Shown one piece after another: positions 18,548 through 27,609 of a stretch of DNA of 64,000 bases. Under the pieces are notes generated by a model. That model was not told the origin of the DNA. It ran no database searches and was given only the letters and a program-made list of their open reading frames with translations. The DNA is from Oceanobacillus saliphilus. GTDB taxonomy: Bacteria > Bacillota > Bacilli > Bacillales > Amphibacillaceae. The stretch lies in NCBI RefSeq assembly GCF_023522835.1, contig NZ_JALCZU010000010.1:1-64000 (forward strand), read 5' to 3'. The stretch's first letter is position 1; each line of letters starts with the position of its first letter. The translations under genes and the position numbers were made by a program.

Positions 18548-18835
18548 TAAAATCAAAAAAACCCGTCCCCCTATCAATAGATAAGGGACGAGTTTAACAC
18601 GCGGTACCACCCTTGTTGCCAATAATGGCCACTTGGGATTGTTAACGATGTCTCCACCGTTCTTCTGTAATAAACGATACATTTATCCGAGAAGAAATGC
18701 TCCAGACTGTAATTCACCCGCAAATTTATACTGGCTTGCACCTACCGCCAGCTCTCTTTCATAGGGATTTGCGAAGTTACTGCGATCTTTCATAGCAAGT
18801 TGTTTCTATACATTACATTTATAGCACGTTTGTAA
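18548..18835 (-). promoter_or_regulatory. Tyrosine T-box riboswitch
   Basis: On the minus strand the T-box core AGGGTGGTACCGCG is at 18602-18615. It is followed by a terminator (CTCGTCCCTTAT paired with ATAGGGGGACGGG, then T7) at 18553-18593. Stem I contains AGAGAGCTGGCGGTAGGTGC. The specifier region reads GTGAATTACAGTCTGGAG, with a UAC tyrosine codon at 18709-18711 that matches tyrS. Uncharged tRNA-Tyr should stabilise the antiterminator and permit transcription. Confidence 0.95.
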
Positions 18836-18885
18836 TCTAGTTGCAACATAAAGTTATGGGAAAATTATACAACATAAAATACACT

Positions 18886-18896
18886 TATGCTATAAT
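18886..18896 (+). promoter_or_regulatory. Extended -10 promoter of the PBP gene
   Basis: TATGCTATAAT provides a TGn-extended TATAAT (18891-18896) 28 bases before the ATG. The -35 region is poor. Confidence 0.5.
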
Positions 18897-18923
18897 TATA
18901 TAAGAATTTTAGGGGGTTTACAA

Positions 18924-21908
18924 ATGAATTTTAAGGAAAAGTTTCTATTATATATGGAAAAGTTTAAGTCATTATGGAAAACAGGAAAAATTCAGCGTTC
19001 TTCCAGAATTACGTATGATGTTGTTTGGAATGTGATCCTATTCTTTATCATAATTGGGCTTGTCTTATTCATATTTGTTGGAGGTATTGGTGCTGGTTAT
19101 TTTGCATCACTCGTTAAGGACGAGCCTCTCCGTAGTTATGAAACGATGGCAAAGGATATTTATGATTACTCGGAAACTTCCAAGCTCTACTTTGCTGATA
19201 ATGTCTATTTTGGTGATGTGAGATCTGACATTTATCGTGAAGAGACAACATTGGATGATATTTCCCCGATTCTACTACAGGCCGTCATAGCAACAGAAGA
19301 TGAATATTTCTCCGAACATAACGGCGTTGTACCAAAAGCAATATTGCGTGCCGTCGTTCAGGAAGTTACAAACTCCTCCGTACAGACCGGTGGTAGTACG
19401 TTAACACAACAGCTGATTAAAAATCAGATCCTTACAAATGAAGTATCCTTTGAGAGAAAGGCTAAAGAAATTCTGCTTGCAATGCGACTGGAGCAGTTCT
19501 TTGAAAAAGATGAAATCCTGGAGGCTTATCTAAATATCATTCCTTATGGTCGTAATTCTTCTGGCAGAAACATTGCAGGAGTCCAAACCGCAGCACAGGG
19601 GATTTTTGGAATAAATGCAGATGAAGTCAATATTCCTCAAGCCGCATATCTTGCAGGGCTTCCGCAAAGTCCTTCAGCATATACGCCATTTGTTAATACG
19701 GGGGGATTAAAGGATGAGTCAGGAATTCAACCCGGATTAAACCGAATGCAAACTGTACTGAACCGGATGTATGATATGGAATATATCACAAAAGAAGAAT
19801 TGGACGAAGCTTTGGCCTATGATATCGTTGCCGACTTTAAAGAGGATGAACCTTCGCCAAACGAAACATACCCGTACCTTACTTTTGAAATAGAAAAAAG
19901 AGCAAAAGCTATTATAAAAAATATTTTACTTGAACAAGATGGCTATACTTCCGAAGATTTACTAGATAACGACGAGCTCAGTGAAGAATATGATATTCTT
20001 GCTGACCGAGCAATGCGAATGAATGGCTACGAAATTCATTCAACAATTGATAAGGAAATATATGATGTATTTCAAGAAATTGCCAAGAATTATCAATACT
20101 ACGGAAACGACAGAACGTTTACGAAAACAAATGAAAATGGAGAAACATATGAAGTTACCGACATTATCCAGACCGGTGGCATGTTAATCGAAAACAGTAC
20201 CGGTAGGATTATTAGCTTTGTTGGTGGACGGGGACATCATGAAGGATCAGAACTGAATTACGCTACACAGGCATATCGGTCCATCGGCAGTACGATAAAA
20301 CCATTGCTCGATTATGCGCCTGCAATGGAAAAAGGTGTTGTTCAGCCAGGTACCCCTATTGCTGATTATGACAGATCATATGCGATTCCTGGTCAGGGAA
20401 ATTGGGAGCCGAAGAACTATGGTGGTGGTTATTACGGCATCGTGAGTGCCCGAACTGCTTTTGCTAATTCCTATAATATCCCTGCTGCCGATACGTATTT
20501 GAAAATAATCGATGATGATCCAGCGACACAATACTTGAAAAAGATGGGCATCACTTCTTTAACACCTGGTGACCATAGTAACCTGTCACTGTCTCTCGGT
20601 GCAATGGCTTATGGTATAACAGTTGAAGAAAACGTAAATGCCTTTTCTACATTTGGTAATAACGGGAAATTTGCGGATGGTTACATGATCGAAAAAATTA
20701 CGACAAAAGATGGTGAAGTTGTTTACGAACATGTACCAGAGCCTGTTGAAGTATTCTCACCACAAACGAACTACCTGACAGTGGACATGATGCGGGACGT
20801 CATTTCGAATGGTACTGCAGGCTATGTCAATTCGCAACTTAAACATAGTGGTGTAGACTGGGCAGGAAAAACAGGAACATCCAACGATTACCACGATGCG
20901 TGGTTTGTAGCAACAAATCCAAACGTAACATTTGGAACATGGATCGGATATGATACACCTTATCCGATTAATCATCCCTATTCAATATCTTATAGCCAAC
21001 GAAATCTCAAACTTTGGTCACAGCTCATTAATGCAGCTGCAGATATAAGACCAGATCTCGTTGCACCAACAGATCGCTTTGAACGTCCGGACGGAATTGT
21101 GGAAAGGAGCTATTGTGCTATTTCTGGAATGCTCCCTTCCGAGCTATGTGAAAAAGCCGGACTCGTTAAAACAGACATATTCAATTCCAAATTCGTACCG
21201 ACGGAAATCGATGATAGTTTAATAACCGGAAACCAGGTCATTGTAGATGGCAAGTCCGTAATGGCAGGACCGAATACACCTTCTGAGTTTGTAGTAGGAA
21301 ATGGACTTACGTTTAATCCGGATTGGCTTGCGAGAAATGGTTATGATGAACTTTCCGACCTAACAAAACTGTATCCAAGAACAGAGCGGGAGAAATGGGA
21401 AAAAATTGGTATCCCTTCAAGTAAGATTGGAACTAGCAATCGTATTGAAGATGACGGGAAGGCTCCTGATGCACCAACATCTGTGAAAAAAGAAGGAAAC
21501 AATTTGACTTGGACAAAACCAGGAAGTAAAGATGTGGTAGGCTATCGAGTCTATCGCTCGGATTCTCCTGGTGGAAATTTCAAACTGATTGGGAGCACAA
21601 CATCTACCAATTACGGAATTGGCAATGGCAATGCTGTTTACACGGTTAAAGCCGTTGACTATTTCGGTTTGGAATCGAAGGCATCCAGTGAAGTTATTGT
21701 TGGAGAGACGCCAAAAGAAGAAAAAGAAACACCAGATCAAGAAGAAGACAATGATACGGAAGAAACTTCTGCGGATGAAGAAAGTTCCAATGAAAACAAT
21801 TCCGAGGAAACAAATTCGGATGAAGCAGATGATGAAGAAGACAATGGCGGATCCAATGAAGATGACAGTAACGATGAGGAAGAAAATACAGACGATGAAG
21901 AAAGTTAA
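18924..21908 (+). CDS. Class A penicillin-binding protein with FN3 domain
   Basis: A 994-residue bifunctional peptidoglycan synthase. A short cytosolic N terminus and one membrane helix (about 38-60) are followed by the GT51 glycosyltransferase, with catalytic Glu125 in ATEDEYFSEHNG and GGSTLTQQLIKN. The transpeptidase has active Ser456 (SIGSTIKP), the SYN motif and KTG at 649-651. A fibronectin type III domain (about 850-926) is followed by a very acidic Glu/Asp/Asn/Ser tail of about 68 residues. It is the B. subtilis PonA type in outline but much richer in acid residues at the end. It is outside the usual tyrS neighbourhood of B. subtilis, where acsA and acu genes sit. Confidence 0.95.
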   Translation: MNFKEKFLLYMEKFKSLWKTGKIQRSSRITYDVVWNVILFFIIIGLVLFIFVGGIGAGYFASLVKDEPLRSYETMAKDIYDYSETSKLYFADNVYFGDVRSDIYREETTLDDISPILLQAVIATEDEYFSEHNGVVPKAILRAVVQEVTNSSVQTGGSTLTQQLIKNQILTNEVSFERKAKEILLAMRLEQFFEKDEILEAYLNIIPYGRNSSGRNIAGVQTAAQGIFGINADEVNIPQAAYLAGLPQSPSAYTPFVNTGGLKDESGIQPGLNRMQTVLNRMYDMEYITKEELDEALAYDIVADFKEDEPSPNETYPYLTFEIEKRAKAIIKNILLEQDGYTSEDLLDNDELSEEYDILADRAMRMNGYEIHSTIDKEIYDVFQEIAKNYQYYGNDRTFTKTNENGETYEVTDIIQTGGMLIENSTGRIISFVGGRGHHEGSELNYATQAYRSIGSTIKPLLDYAPAMEKGVVQPGTPIADYDRSYAIPGQGNWEPKNYGGGYYGIVSARTAFANSYNIPAADTYLKIIDDDPATQYLKKMGITSLTPGDHSNLSLSLGAMAYGITVEENVNAFSTFGNNGKFADGYMIEKITTKDGEVVYEHVPEPVEVFSPQTNYLTVDMMRDVISNGTAGYVNSQLKHSGVDWAGKTGTSNDYHDAWFVATNPNVTFGTWIGYDTPYPINHPYSISYSQRNLKLWSQLINAAADIRPDLVAPTDRFERPDGIVERSYCAISGMLPSELCEKAGLVKTDIFNSKFVPTEIDDSLITGNQVIVDGKSVMAGPNTPSEFVVGNGLTFNPDWLARNGYDELSDLTKLYPRTEREKWEKIGIPSSKIGTSNRIEDDGKAPDAPTSVKKEGNNLTWTKPGSKDVVGYRVYRSDSPGGNFKLIGSTTSTNYGIGNGNAVYTVKAVDYFGLESKASSEVIVGETPKEEKETPDQEEDNDTEETSADEESSNENNSEETNSDEADDEEDNGGSNEDDSNDEEENTDDEES

Positions 21909-21917
21909 TCTTATTAA

Positions 21918-21950
21918 AAGAGGGAAGCCACCAATGGCTTCCCTCTTATT
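21918..21950 (+). terminator. Terminator of the PBP gene
   Basis: A 12-bp stem (AAGAGGGAAGCC with GGCTTCCCTCTT) and 6-nt loop, with an AT-rich tail. Confidence 0.8.
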
Positions 21951-22017
21951 AATGTAAAAAGTAATCCATAAATCAAACTATTTTCACAAAATACTAAAAA
22001 TAATAAGAAATTTGCTG

Positions 22018-22043
22018 TATAATGGAAAATGTAAGCGCATCAT
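22018..22043 (+). promoter_or_regulatory. acuABC -10 box and imperfect cre-like site
   Basis: TATAAT at 22018-22023 is followed by ATGTAAGCGCATCAT (22029-22043). The left half matches the CcpA cre consensus (TGTAAGCG), but the right half is one base short. B. subtilis acuABC is CcpA-controlled, so this is a candidate only. Confidence 0.35.
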
Positions 22044-22060
22044 AATCAGGTGGTGAACAA

Positions 22061-22714
22061 ATGGAACATGTAAAAACATACAATTCGATTACGTACAAAA
22101 CAGACCTTGGACCAATTGTTATTGAGGGGCCACTGGAATCTGAAGAGATGAAAAAATATCATTTTCATGAACAACTAACTGCTTTTAGACCTGCTAACAA
22201 GCAATTCGAAGCGCTTTTAAGTATCGCTGATTTTCCTGAAGGTAGAATTCTCATAGCTAGAACAGAGGACACCATAATTGGCTATGTGACATACTTACAT
22301 CCAGATCCTCTCGAAAGATGGTCAGAGTTCAATATGGTTGATTTAATTGAATTAGGTGCCATTGAAATGATACCGGCATACCGTGGGGCGAGAATAGCAT
22401 CGAGTCTTATCAAGGTGTCCATGATGGATGAATTTATGGAAAATTATATCGTTATTTCCACTGAATATTATTGGCACTGGGACTTGGAAGGAACAAAACT
22501 CAGCATATGGGATTATCGCAAAGTAATGGAAAAAATGATGGCTGCTGGAGGTTTGCTTCCTGCTCCAACTGATGATCCGGAAATTATTTCACATCCTGCA
22601 AATTGCCTCATGGTACGTATCGGAAAAAATGTACCGGAAGAATCAATTAAACAATTCGATAAACTTCGCTTTTTGGCAAGACATAATTATCGAAATATGA
22701 GAGAGGGATTATAA
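22061..22714 (+). CDS. acuA: Acetoin utilization acetyltransferase AcuA
   Basis: A 217-residue GNAT-fold protein. In B. subtilis AcuA acetylates and inactivates acetyl-CoA synthetase AcsA. The acetyl-CoA-binding region is around ELGAIEMIPAYRGARIASSL, where RGARIASSL is the pyrophosphate loop. AGGTGG precedes the ATG. First gene of the tightly packed acuABC operon. acsA, which lies divergently beside acuA in B. subtilis, is replaced here by the PBP gene. Confidence 0.93.
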   Translation: MEHVKTYNSITYKTDLGPIVIEGPLESEEMKKYHFHEQLTAFRPANKQFEALLSIADFPEGRILIARTEDTIIGYVTYLHPDPLERWSEFNMVDLIELGAIEMIPAYRGARIASSLIKVSMMDEFMENYIVISTEYYWHWDLEGTKLSIWDYRKVMEKMMAAGGLLPAPTDDPEIISHPANCLMVRIGKNVPEESIKQFDKLRFLARHNYRNMREGL

Positions 22715-22715
22715 G

Positions 22716-23366
22716 ATGCTGGTTGAGGACATTATGAAAACGGAGGTAATCACCTTACCTCCAACTGCTACGATAGCAGACGCATTGATGCTTCTGCAGA
22801 AAAATAGAATAAGACATCTGCCAATCGTGAATGAAGATAACCATGTGATCGGCATCGTTTCTGATCGTGATGTTAGGGATGCGAGTCCTTCTACTTTTAT
22901 TAAGGATGCAGACAGCAGTGAACTGAAAAATGAAATCCAAACGATCATGAGTCAACCCGTTATTACAATCCACCCGATGGATTTTGTTGAAGAAATAGCA
23001 GCTATTTTTTATGATAAGGAAATTGCCTGCCTGCCGGTCGTCAGCAATCATCAACTGGTAGGAATTGTCACTGAAAAAGATATGCTTTATACATTAATAC
23101 AGCTTACTGGAACACATGTTCAAAGCTCTCTAATTGAAGTGAAAGTCCCCCATCGACCGGGTATTCTCCCTGAAGTAGCAGCTATCTTTGGTAAGCGCAA
23201 AACGAATATTGTCTCTGTTCTGATCTATCCTTATAAAAGTGATCCAGATTATAAAATACTCGTCTTTCGTATCCAAACCCTAAATCCAATGCCTGTTATC
23301 CAGGACCTGCGCGAAGCTGGTTATCAGCTATTATGGCCAAATAATATTGCGGAGCCAAGACGATGA
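22716..23366 (+). CDS. acuB: CBS-ACT protein AcuB
   Basis: A 216-residue cytosolic protein. Two CBS domains cover about residues 1-135 (MKTEVITLPPTATIADAL and MSQPVITIHPMDFVEEI). A C-terminal ACT-like domain (about 138-210) begins VKVPHRPGILPEVAAIFG. CBS pairs usually bind adenine nucleotides, so a regulatory role in acetate/acetoin use is inferred. It starts one base after acuA and overlaps acuC by four bases (ATGA). Confidence 0.93.
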   Translation: MLVEDIMKTEVITLPPTATIADALMLLQKNRIRHLPIVNEDNHVIGIVSDRDVRDASPSTFIKDADSSELKNEIQTIMSQPVITIHPMDFVEEIAAIFYDKEIACLPVVSNHQLVGIVTEKDMLYTLIQLTGTHVQSSLIEVKVPHRPGILPEVAAIFGKRKTNIVSVLIYPYKSDPDYKILVFRIQTLNPMPVIQDLREAGYQLLWPNNIAEPRR

Positions 23367-24520
23367 GCTGCAAAACCGGCTTCGTATTTTCGGATGATTT
23401 CCTAACCTATCACTTTAATAACGAACATCCTTTCAATCAAAAAAGAGTTCTGCTTACAAAGGAATTATTGGAAAGGAATGACACACTAAATAGCAAGGAT
23501 ATCATCCCTCCCAGAATGGCATCTGATGAGGAACTTCAGCTCTTTCATGATCATGATTATGTGGAAGCCGTCAAACGCGCAGGCAGAGGTAATTTAAGCG
23601 AGGAACAAGGTTTTGAGTATGGATTGGGAACCGAGGATACACCCATTTTTCCGAACATGCATGAAGCAAGCAGCTATATCGTTGGTGGAACATTGACTGC
23701 TGTTGATGAAGTACTGACTGGAAAACGGGATCATATGTTAAATCTTGGCGGTGGTCTGCATCATGGATTTGAAAGAAAAGCAGCTGGGTTTTGTATATAT
23801 AATGACAGTGCTGTAGCAATTAAATACATTCGCAAAAAGTACAATCTCAAAGTTCTATATGTAGACACGGATGCACATCATGGCGATGGCGTTCAATGGG
23901 CATTCTATGATGATCCGAATGTCTGTACATTCTCCATTCATGAAACCGGAAGATACCTCTTCCCTGGCACTGGTAATGTAAATGAACGGGGCATCAAGCA
24001 AGGTCATGGGTACTCCTTTAATCTTCCTATTGATGCGTTTACACAGGATGAATCTTTTCTAGAACTTTATGAAACCGCATTGAGGGAGATTGCCGAATTT
24101 TTTAGACCGGATGTTATCGTTACCCAAAATGGTGCTGATGCGCATTGTTTCGACCCTCTCACACATCTATGTGGTACGATGAATATTTTTGAAAGGATCC
24201 CCCATCTTGCCCATGAAATTGCACATCAATATTGCAATGGCAGATGGATTGCTACTGGTGGCGGAGGTTATGATATGTGGAGAGTAGTACCTCGTGCCTG
24301 GGCACAGGTTTGGAATGTAATGAAAACAGGTGAGCCCGCAAAAGGAGCTCTCCCTAAAGAATGGTTAGCAAAATGGCAAGCCGAATCGCCCATCAACCTA
24401 CCATCCTTTTGGCACGATACCGAGGAGGCTAACCAGGTGATTCCAAGAAAAGCAGAAATAACAGAGAAAAACAAGCAACTACTGCTAAATCTCCTAAAGT
24501 ATACAAAAACAATTAGCTAA
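23363..24520 (+). CDS. acuC: AcuC, histone-deacetylase-family protein
   Basis: A 385-residue zinc-dependent deacetylase-fold protein. In B. subtilis AcuC removes the acetyl group that AcuA puts on AcsA, restoring activity. Family signatures: LNLGGGLHHGFERKAAGFC, the zinc-binding DTDAHHGDGVQ and TGGGGYDMWRV. Last gene of acuABC, translationally coupled to acuB by an ATGA overlap. Its target AcsA must be encoded elsewhere. Confidence 0.95.
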   Translation: MSCKTGFVFSDDFLTYHFNNEHPFNQKRVLLTKELLERNDTLNSKDIIPPRMASDEELQLFHDHDYVEAVKRAGRGNLSEEQGFEYGLGTEDTPIFPNMHEASSYIVGGTLTAVDEVLTGKRDHMLNLGGGLHHGFERKAAGFCIYNDSAVAIKYIRKKYNLKVLYVDTDAHHGDGVQWAFYDDPNVCTFSIHETGRYLFPGTGNVNERGIKQGHGYSFNLPIDAFTQDESFLELYETALREIAEFFRPDVIVTQNGADAHCFDPLTHLCGTMNIFERIPHLAHEIAHQYCNGRWIATGGGGYDMWRVVPRAWAQVWNVMKTGEPAKGALPKEWLAKWQAESPINLPSFWHDTEEANQVIPRKAEITEKNKQLLLNLLKYTKTIS

Positions 24521-24575
24521 ACAATCTATCATATTTATTCTATTAAAGGGAATATCTTATTTTCAAAATGAAAAA

Positions 24576-24598
24576 GGAGCTGATTAACTTTCAGCTCC
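24576..24598 (-). terminator. Terminator of motPS
   Basis: An 8-bp stem GGAGCTGA/TCAGCTCC is followed on the minus strand by TTTTTCATTTT. It overlaps the motS stop codon and may also block acuC read-through. Confidence 0.8.
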
Positions 24599-25375
24599 AT
24601 CTTCATTACTACTTTCCAGAATGACAATTTCAACCCGACGGTTCTTACTCCAATTTTCCGGCGACGTATTTGGTACCAGTGGTTTTATATCAGCATAACC
24701 AGCCGTAGAAAAACGGGCAGCATCAAACTCATTTTCACGAATTAGATAGCGGACAACACTGCTTGCCCTTGCACCTGATAGTTCCCAATTAGAAGGATAA
24801 CGGTAATTGGAGATGGGACGTGAATCGGTATGTCCTTCCACTTTAATATTATTTGGAATATCCTGCAGCAAAGATCTGACTCTATCGAGAAATGGCTTAC
24901 CCTCTTCCAGAATATTAGCTTCACCAGAAGCAAATAAGATACTTTCCTGAAGTACAAGAACAACTCCTCGTTCCGTTCTATTTGCAGAAATGACATTATT
25001 CAAATCGTATTCATCCAAATAATTTTCCACGTCTGTCACTAATTCAGTCAGAGAATCTACTTCATCTGCCGGCTCATCTCTATCCGTTGTATTATCCATT
25101 TGTGTTGGGGTATCAAATTCATTGCTCATTTCTCCGCTTTCCATATGATCCGTGCTTTCAGTCGGATTCTCCATCGGTACCGGAGATGGGAAAAAATCAA
25201 AAATCATGCGATTTTGAAATGATTCTGATATCGCATCAAATTTAACTTGATCAATCTGTGACACAGAGAAAAGTAAAATGAAAAAAACCAATACAAGTGT
25301 GACCATATCAGAATAGGTAACCATCCATTTCGGAGCACCTTTGCTTGTTGTACGTCTTATTTCTCTACGCTTCAT
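24584..25375 (-). CDS. motS: Flagellar stator protein MotS
   Basis: A 263-residue MotB-type stator subunit of the sodium-driven MotPS pair. One membrane helix near the N terminus carries the ion-binding Asp23 in YSDMVTLVLVFFILLFS. A long acidic linker follows. The C-terminal OmpA/peptidoglycan-binding domain includes VEGHTDSRPISN and NRRVEI. The frame opens at 25450, but GGGGGAG before the ATG at 25375 and homology set the start. It overlaps the motP end by 11 bases. MotPS downstream of ccpA is the conserved Bacillus location. Confidence 0.95.
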   Translation of the reverse strand: MKRREIRRTTSKGAPKWMVTYSDMVTLVLVFFILLFSVSQIDQVKFDAISESFQNRMIFDFFPSPVPMENPTESTDHMESGEMSNEFDTPTQMDNTTDRDEPADEVDSLTELVTDVENYLDEYDLNNVISANRTERGVVLVLQESILFASGEANILEEGKPFLDRVRSLLQDIPNNIKVEGHTDSRPISNYRYPSNWELSGARASSVVRYLIRENEFDAARFSTAGYADIKPLVPNTSPENWSKNRRVEIVILESSNEDGAES

Positions 25376-26189
25376 TAACGCTCTCCCCCACGTAACCTGC
25401 TGCGTCTTCAGCTTCATTCTTGCCCTTATAATCTTTTGGCAGGAATGCACTTAGTTTTTCTTCAAGAATCCGCGGGTTCTGACCTGACTGAACGCCAATG
25501 ATTCCCTCAATTATTATCTGTTTCGTAAAAACCTCTTCCTCGGTTTTAGCTTCCAGCTTCGCAGCCATTGGAGTAAAAACGAGATTGGCAAGTACGGTTC
25601 CATATAGCGTAGTCAGAAGTGCGACTGCCATGCTCGGACCTAATGTACTGGGATCTGAGAGGGTATTCAGCATAAGGACAAGTCCAATTAATGTTCCAAT
25701 CATTCCCCAGGCAGGTGCATACTCTGCCGCTTTTTCTATCAATAATCTTCCTTTATAATGTCTGTCTTCCATTGCGGTGATTTCAGCGTTCAAAATATCA
25801 GTAATCACTTCCGGTTCAATTCCATCAACCGCTAGCAGTATTCCTTTTTTTATAAATGGCTCCTCCACATTTTCCAGTTCATTTTCTAGCGCCAGAATAC
25901 CTTCTCTTCTTGCACGCTCGGACAATCGAATAAACAGATTGATAAGCCCGGCCAATTGCATATCATTTTTGTGAAAGGCTTCCTTCAAAATTGTCCCTGT
26001 TAATTTTATTTGTTCCATTTTGAAGGTAATCAGCATGGATGCGATCAGGCCTCCGATTACGATAAAAATGGCTGGAATATCGGCAAATGAAGCAACACCC
26101 TCTGTGCCACTGTTAGAAATAATTGCCAACATAATCATAATAAAACCTAAAGTAATGCCAATTGGAGTCAATAGATCACGTTTTCTCAT
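25365..26189 (-). CDS. motP: Flagellar stator protein MotP
   Basis: A 274-residue MotA/TolQ-family membrane protein with four predicted helices. Two lie at the N terminus (IGITLGFIMIMLAIISNSG, IPAIFIVIGGLIASMLITF) and two after residue 160 (WGMIGTLIGLVLMLN, AVALLTTLYGTVLANLVF). Together with MotS it forms the ion channel that powers flagella. MotPS pairs of Bacillus use Na+, so sodium coupling is inferred. GGGGAG precedes the ATG. Confidence 0.95.
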   Translation of the reverse strand: MRKRDLLTPIGITLGFIMIMLAIISNSGTEGVASFADIPAIFIVIGGLIASMLITFKMEQIKLTGTILKEAFHKNDMQLAGLINLFIRLSERARREGILALENELENVEEPFIKKGILLAVDGIEPEVITDILNAEITAMEDRHYKGRLLIEKAAEYAPAWGMIGTLIGLVLMLNTLSDPSTLGPSMAVALLTTLYGTVLANLVFTPMAAKLEAKTEEEVFTKQIIIEGIIGVQSGQNPRILEEKLSAFLPKDYKGKNEAEDAAGYVGESVNEA

Positions 26190-26232
26190 ATTAGTTATCT
26201 CCCCATAGATCTGCTTAACAAAAAGAGTCCAT

Positions 26233-26280
26233 AATGTTACCTATGGAGACGATTGTCATCTCAACAGTTAAGGTAACATT
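26233..26280 (-). other. Long inverted repeat between ccpA and motP
   Basis: AATGTTACCT at 26233-26242 pairs with AGGTAACATT at 26271-26280. A small GAGA/TCTC stem lies inside the 28-nt loop. The T-run on the minus strand is distant, so it may be a processing or partial termination site limiting motPS expression from ccpA. Confidence 0.45.
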
Positions 26281-26313
26281 TGAACACTATTTGATTTACT
26301 ATTTATATCGGCA

Positions 26314-27315
26314 TTATTTTTCGGATGTTGAGTTTCTGATCTCAATACGATGTGGTAATACAACATTTTTATCATCGACTTGTTCTTTGTTCATGTATTT
26401 AGTCAACAGACGCATGGCTACTGCACCAATGTCATAAGTTGGCTGGACAATCGTCGTGAGTGTTGGTCTGACCATCGTCGCCAACCTCGTATTATCAAAA
26501 CCGAATACTTCAAGATCTTCAGGGACTTTTAATCCTCGGTCCTGTACACCATGAATAACTCCCAATGCAATTTCATCATAAGTGACAAAAACGGCTGTAG
26601 GCTTATCATCTAAAGCAAATAACTTTTCCACAGCTTCGAGTCCCGTTCGATAATCATACGCTCCTTTAAATATATAGTCTTCATTGATATCAATATTGGA
26701 CTCTTTCAATGCCCGAATATAGCCATTATATTTTAGCGCATTGACACTGGATTCTGTTTTGCTCGCTACCAATGCGGGGTGTTTGTGACCCTTTTCGATT
26801 AGGTGCATCGTTGCCTCAAAGGCTGCGAGTTCATAATCGATGTTGACGGTTGGAATCGTATCAGTTGGGTCATATGTAGATGCAAGCACAATTGGAACAG
26901 AGGACGTTTTGAATTGATGGATATGCTCATCTGTAATATTGCCACCCATGAACAGAATCCCATCAACCTGCTTTTCAAGCATCGTATTGATCAACTGGAG
27001 TTCCTTATCTTTATTCTGATCGGAGCTGCTTAAAATGATATTGTATTTATACATAGTTGCGATATCCTCGATTCCCCGAGCAAGTTCAGAGAAAAAGATA
27101 TTTGAAATATCTGGGATGATCGCTCCCACTGTCGTTGTTTTTTTACTGGCCAATCCTCTTGCTACTGCATTTGGACGATAGCCTAAGCGTTCAATTGTTG
27201 CCAATACTTTTTTTCGTGTTGTCGGTTTAACATTCGGGTTGCCGTTAACAACACGTGAAACTGTAGCCATGGAGACGTTCGCTTCTCTTGCTACATCATA
27301 GATCGTTATGTTCAT
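26314..27315 (-). CDS. ccpA: Catabolite control protein A
   Basis: A 333-residue LacI-family regulator. With phospho-HPr (Ser46) as corepressor it binds cre sites and controls carbon catabolite repression and overflow genes such as ackA. The N-terminal helix-turn-helix and hinge read [20 protein letters not shown] and [19 protein letters not shown]. The periplasmic-binding-like core follows. AGGAGG precedes the ATG. It lies between aroA and motPS, the conserved order. Confidence 0.98.
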   Translation of the reverse strand: MNITIYDVAREANVSMATVSRVVNGNPNVKPTTRKKVLATIERLGYRPNAVARGLASKKTTTVGAIIPDISNIFFSELARGIEDIATMYKYNIILSSSDQNKDKELQLINTMLEKQVDGILFMGGNITDEHIHQFKTSSVPIVLASTYDPTDTIPTVNIDYELAAFEATMHLIEKGHKHPALVASKTESSVNALKYNGYIRALKESNIDINEDYIFKGAYDYRTGLEAVEKLFALDDKPTAVFVTYDEIALGVIHGVQDRGLKVPEDLEVFGFDNTRLATMVRPTLTTIVQPTYDIGAVAMRLLTKYMNKEQVDDKNVVLPHRIEIRNSTSEK

Positions 27316-27571
27316 CTGAAGTACCTCCTAATAGTATACAAATCGATTCTTTTCTATATGATACTCTACCATGAAAAAAATTACAAAATTTTATACCACA
27401 AAATAGTGCTGCACCTCGAAAATCGATGGAAAAACAGCACTTCTGTGTATAAAAGGAAGGCAACCTGTCAAAAAGCTGGACCAAGTGCCTTCGCCTGCAC
27501 GTATGCATTGTAAGTATGTTTATACATCCGCTAAAAAATGTTCACTATGTTATTGCCGCTGACTATGTAAG
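27316..27571. other. Gap between aroA and ccpA with a repeat copy
   Basis: Contains a 7-bp hairpin (AGTGCTG with CAGCACT, about 27405-27442). It also holds a member of the GGCAAC-type dispersed repeat at 27459-27500. No gene is evident. Confidence 0.5.
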
Positions 27572-27604
27572 AATGAACGGCTGATCAATAGATGACCAGC
27601 CTTC
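27572..27604 (-). terminator. Terminator of aroA
   Basis: An imperfect stem (TGAA, GGCTG, TCA pairing with TGA, CAGCC, TTCA) is followed by a T/C-rich minus-strand tail, directly after the stop codon. Confidence 0.55.
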
Positions 27605-27609
27605 ACCTG

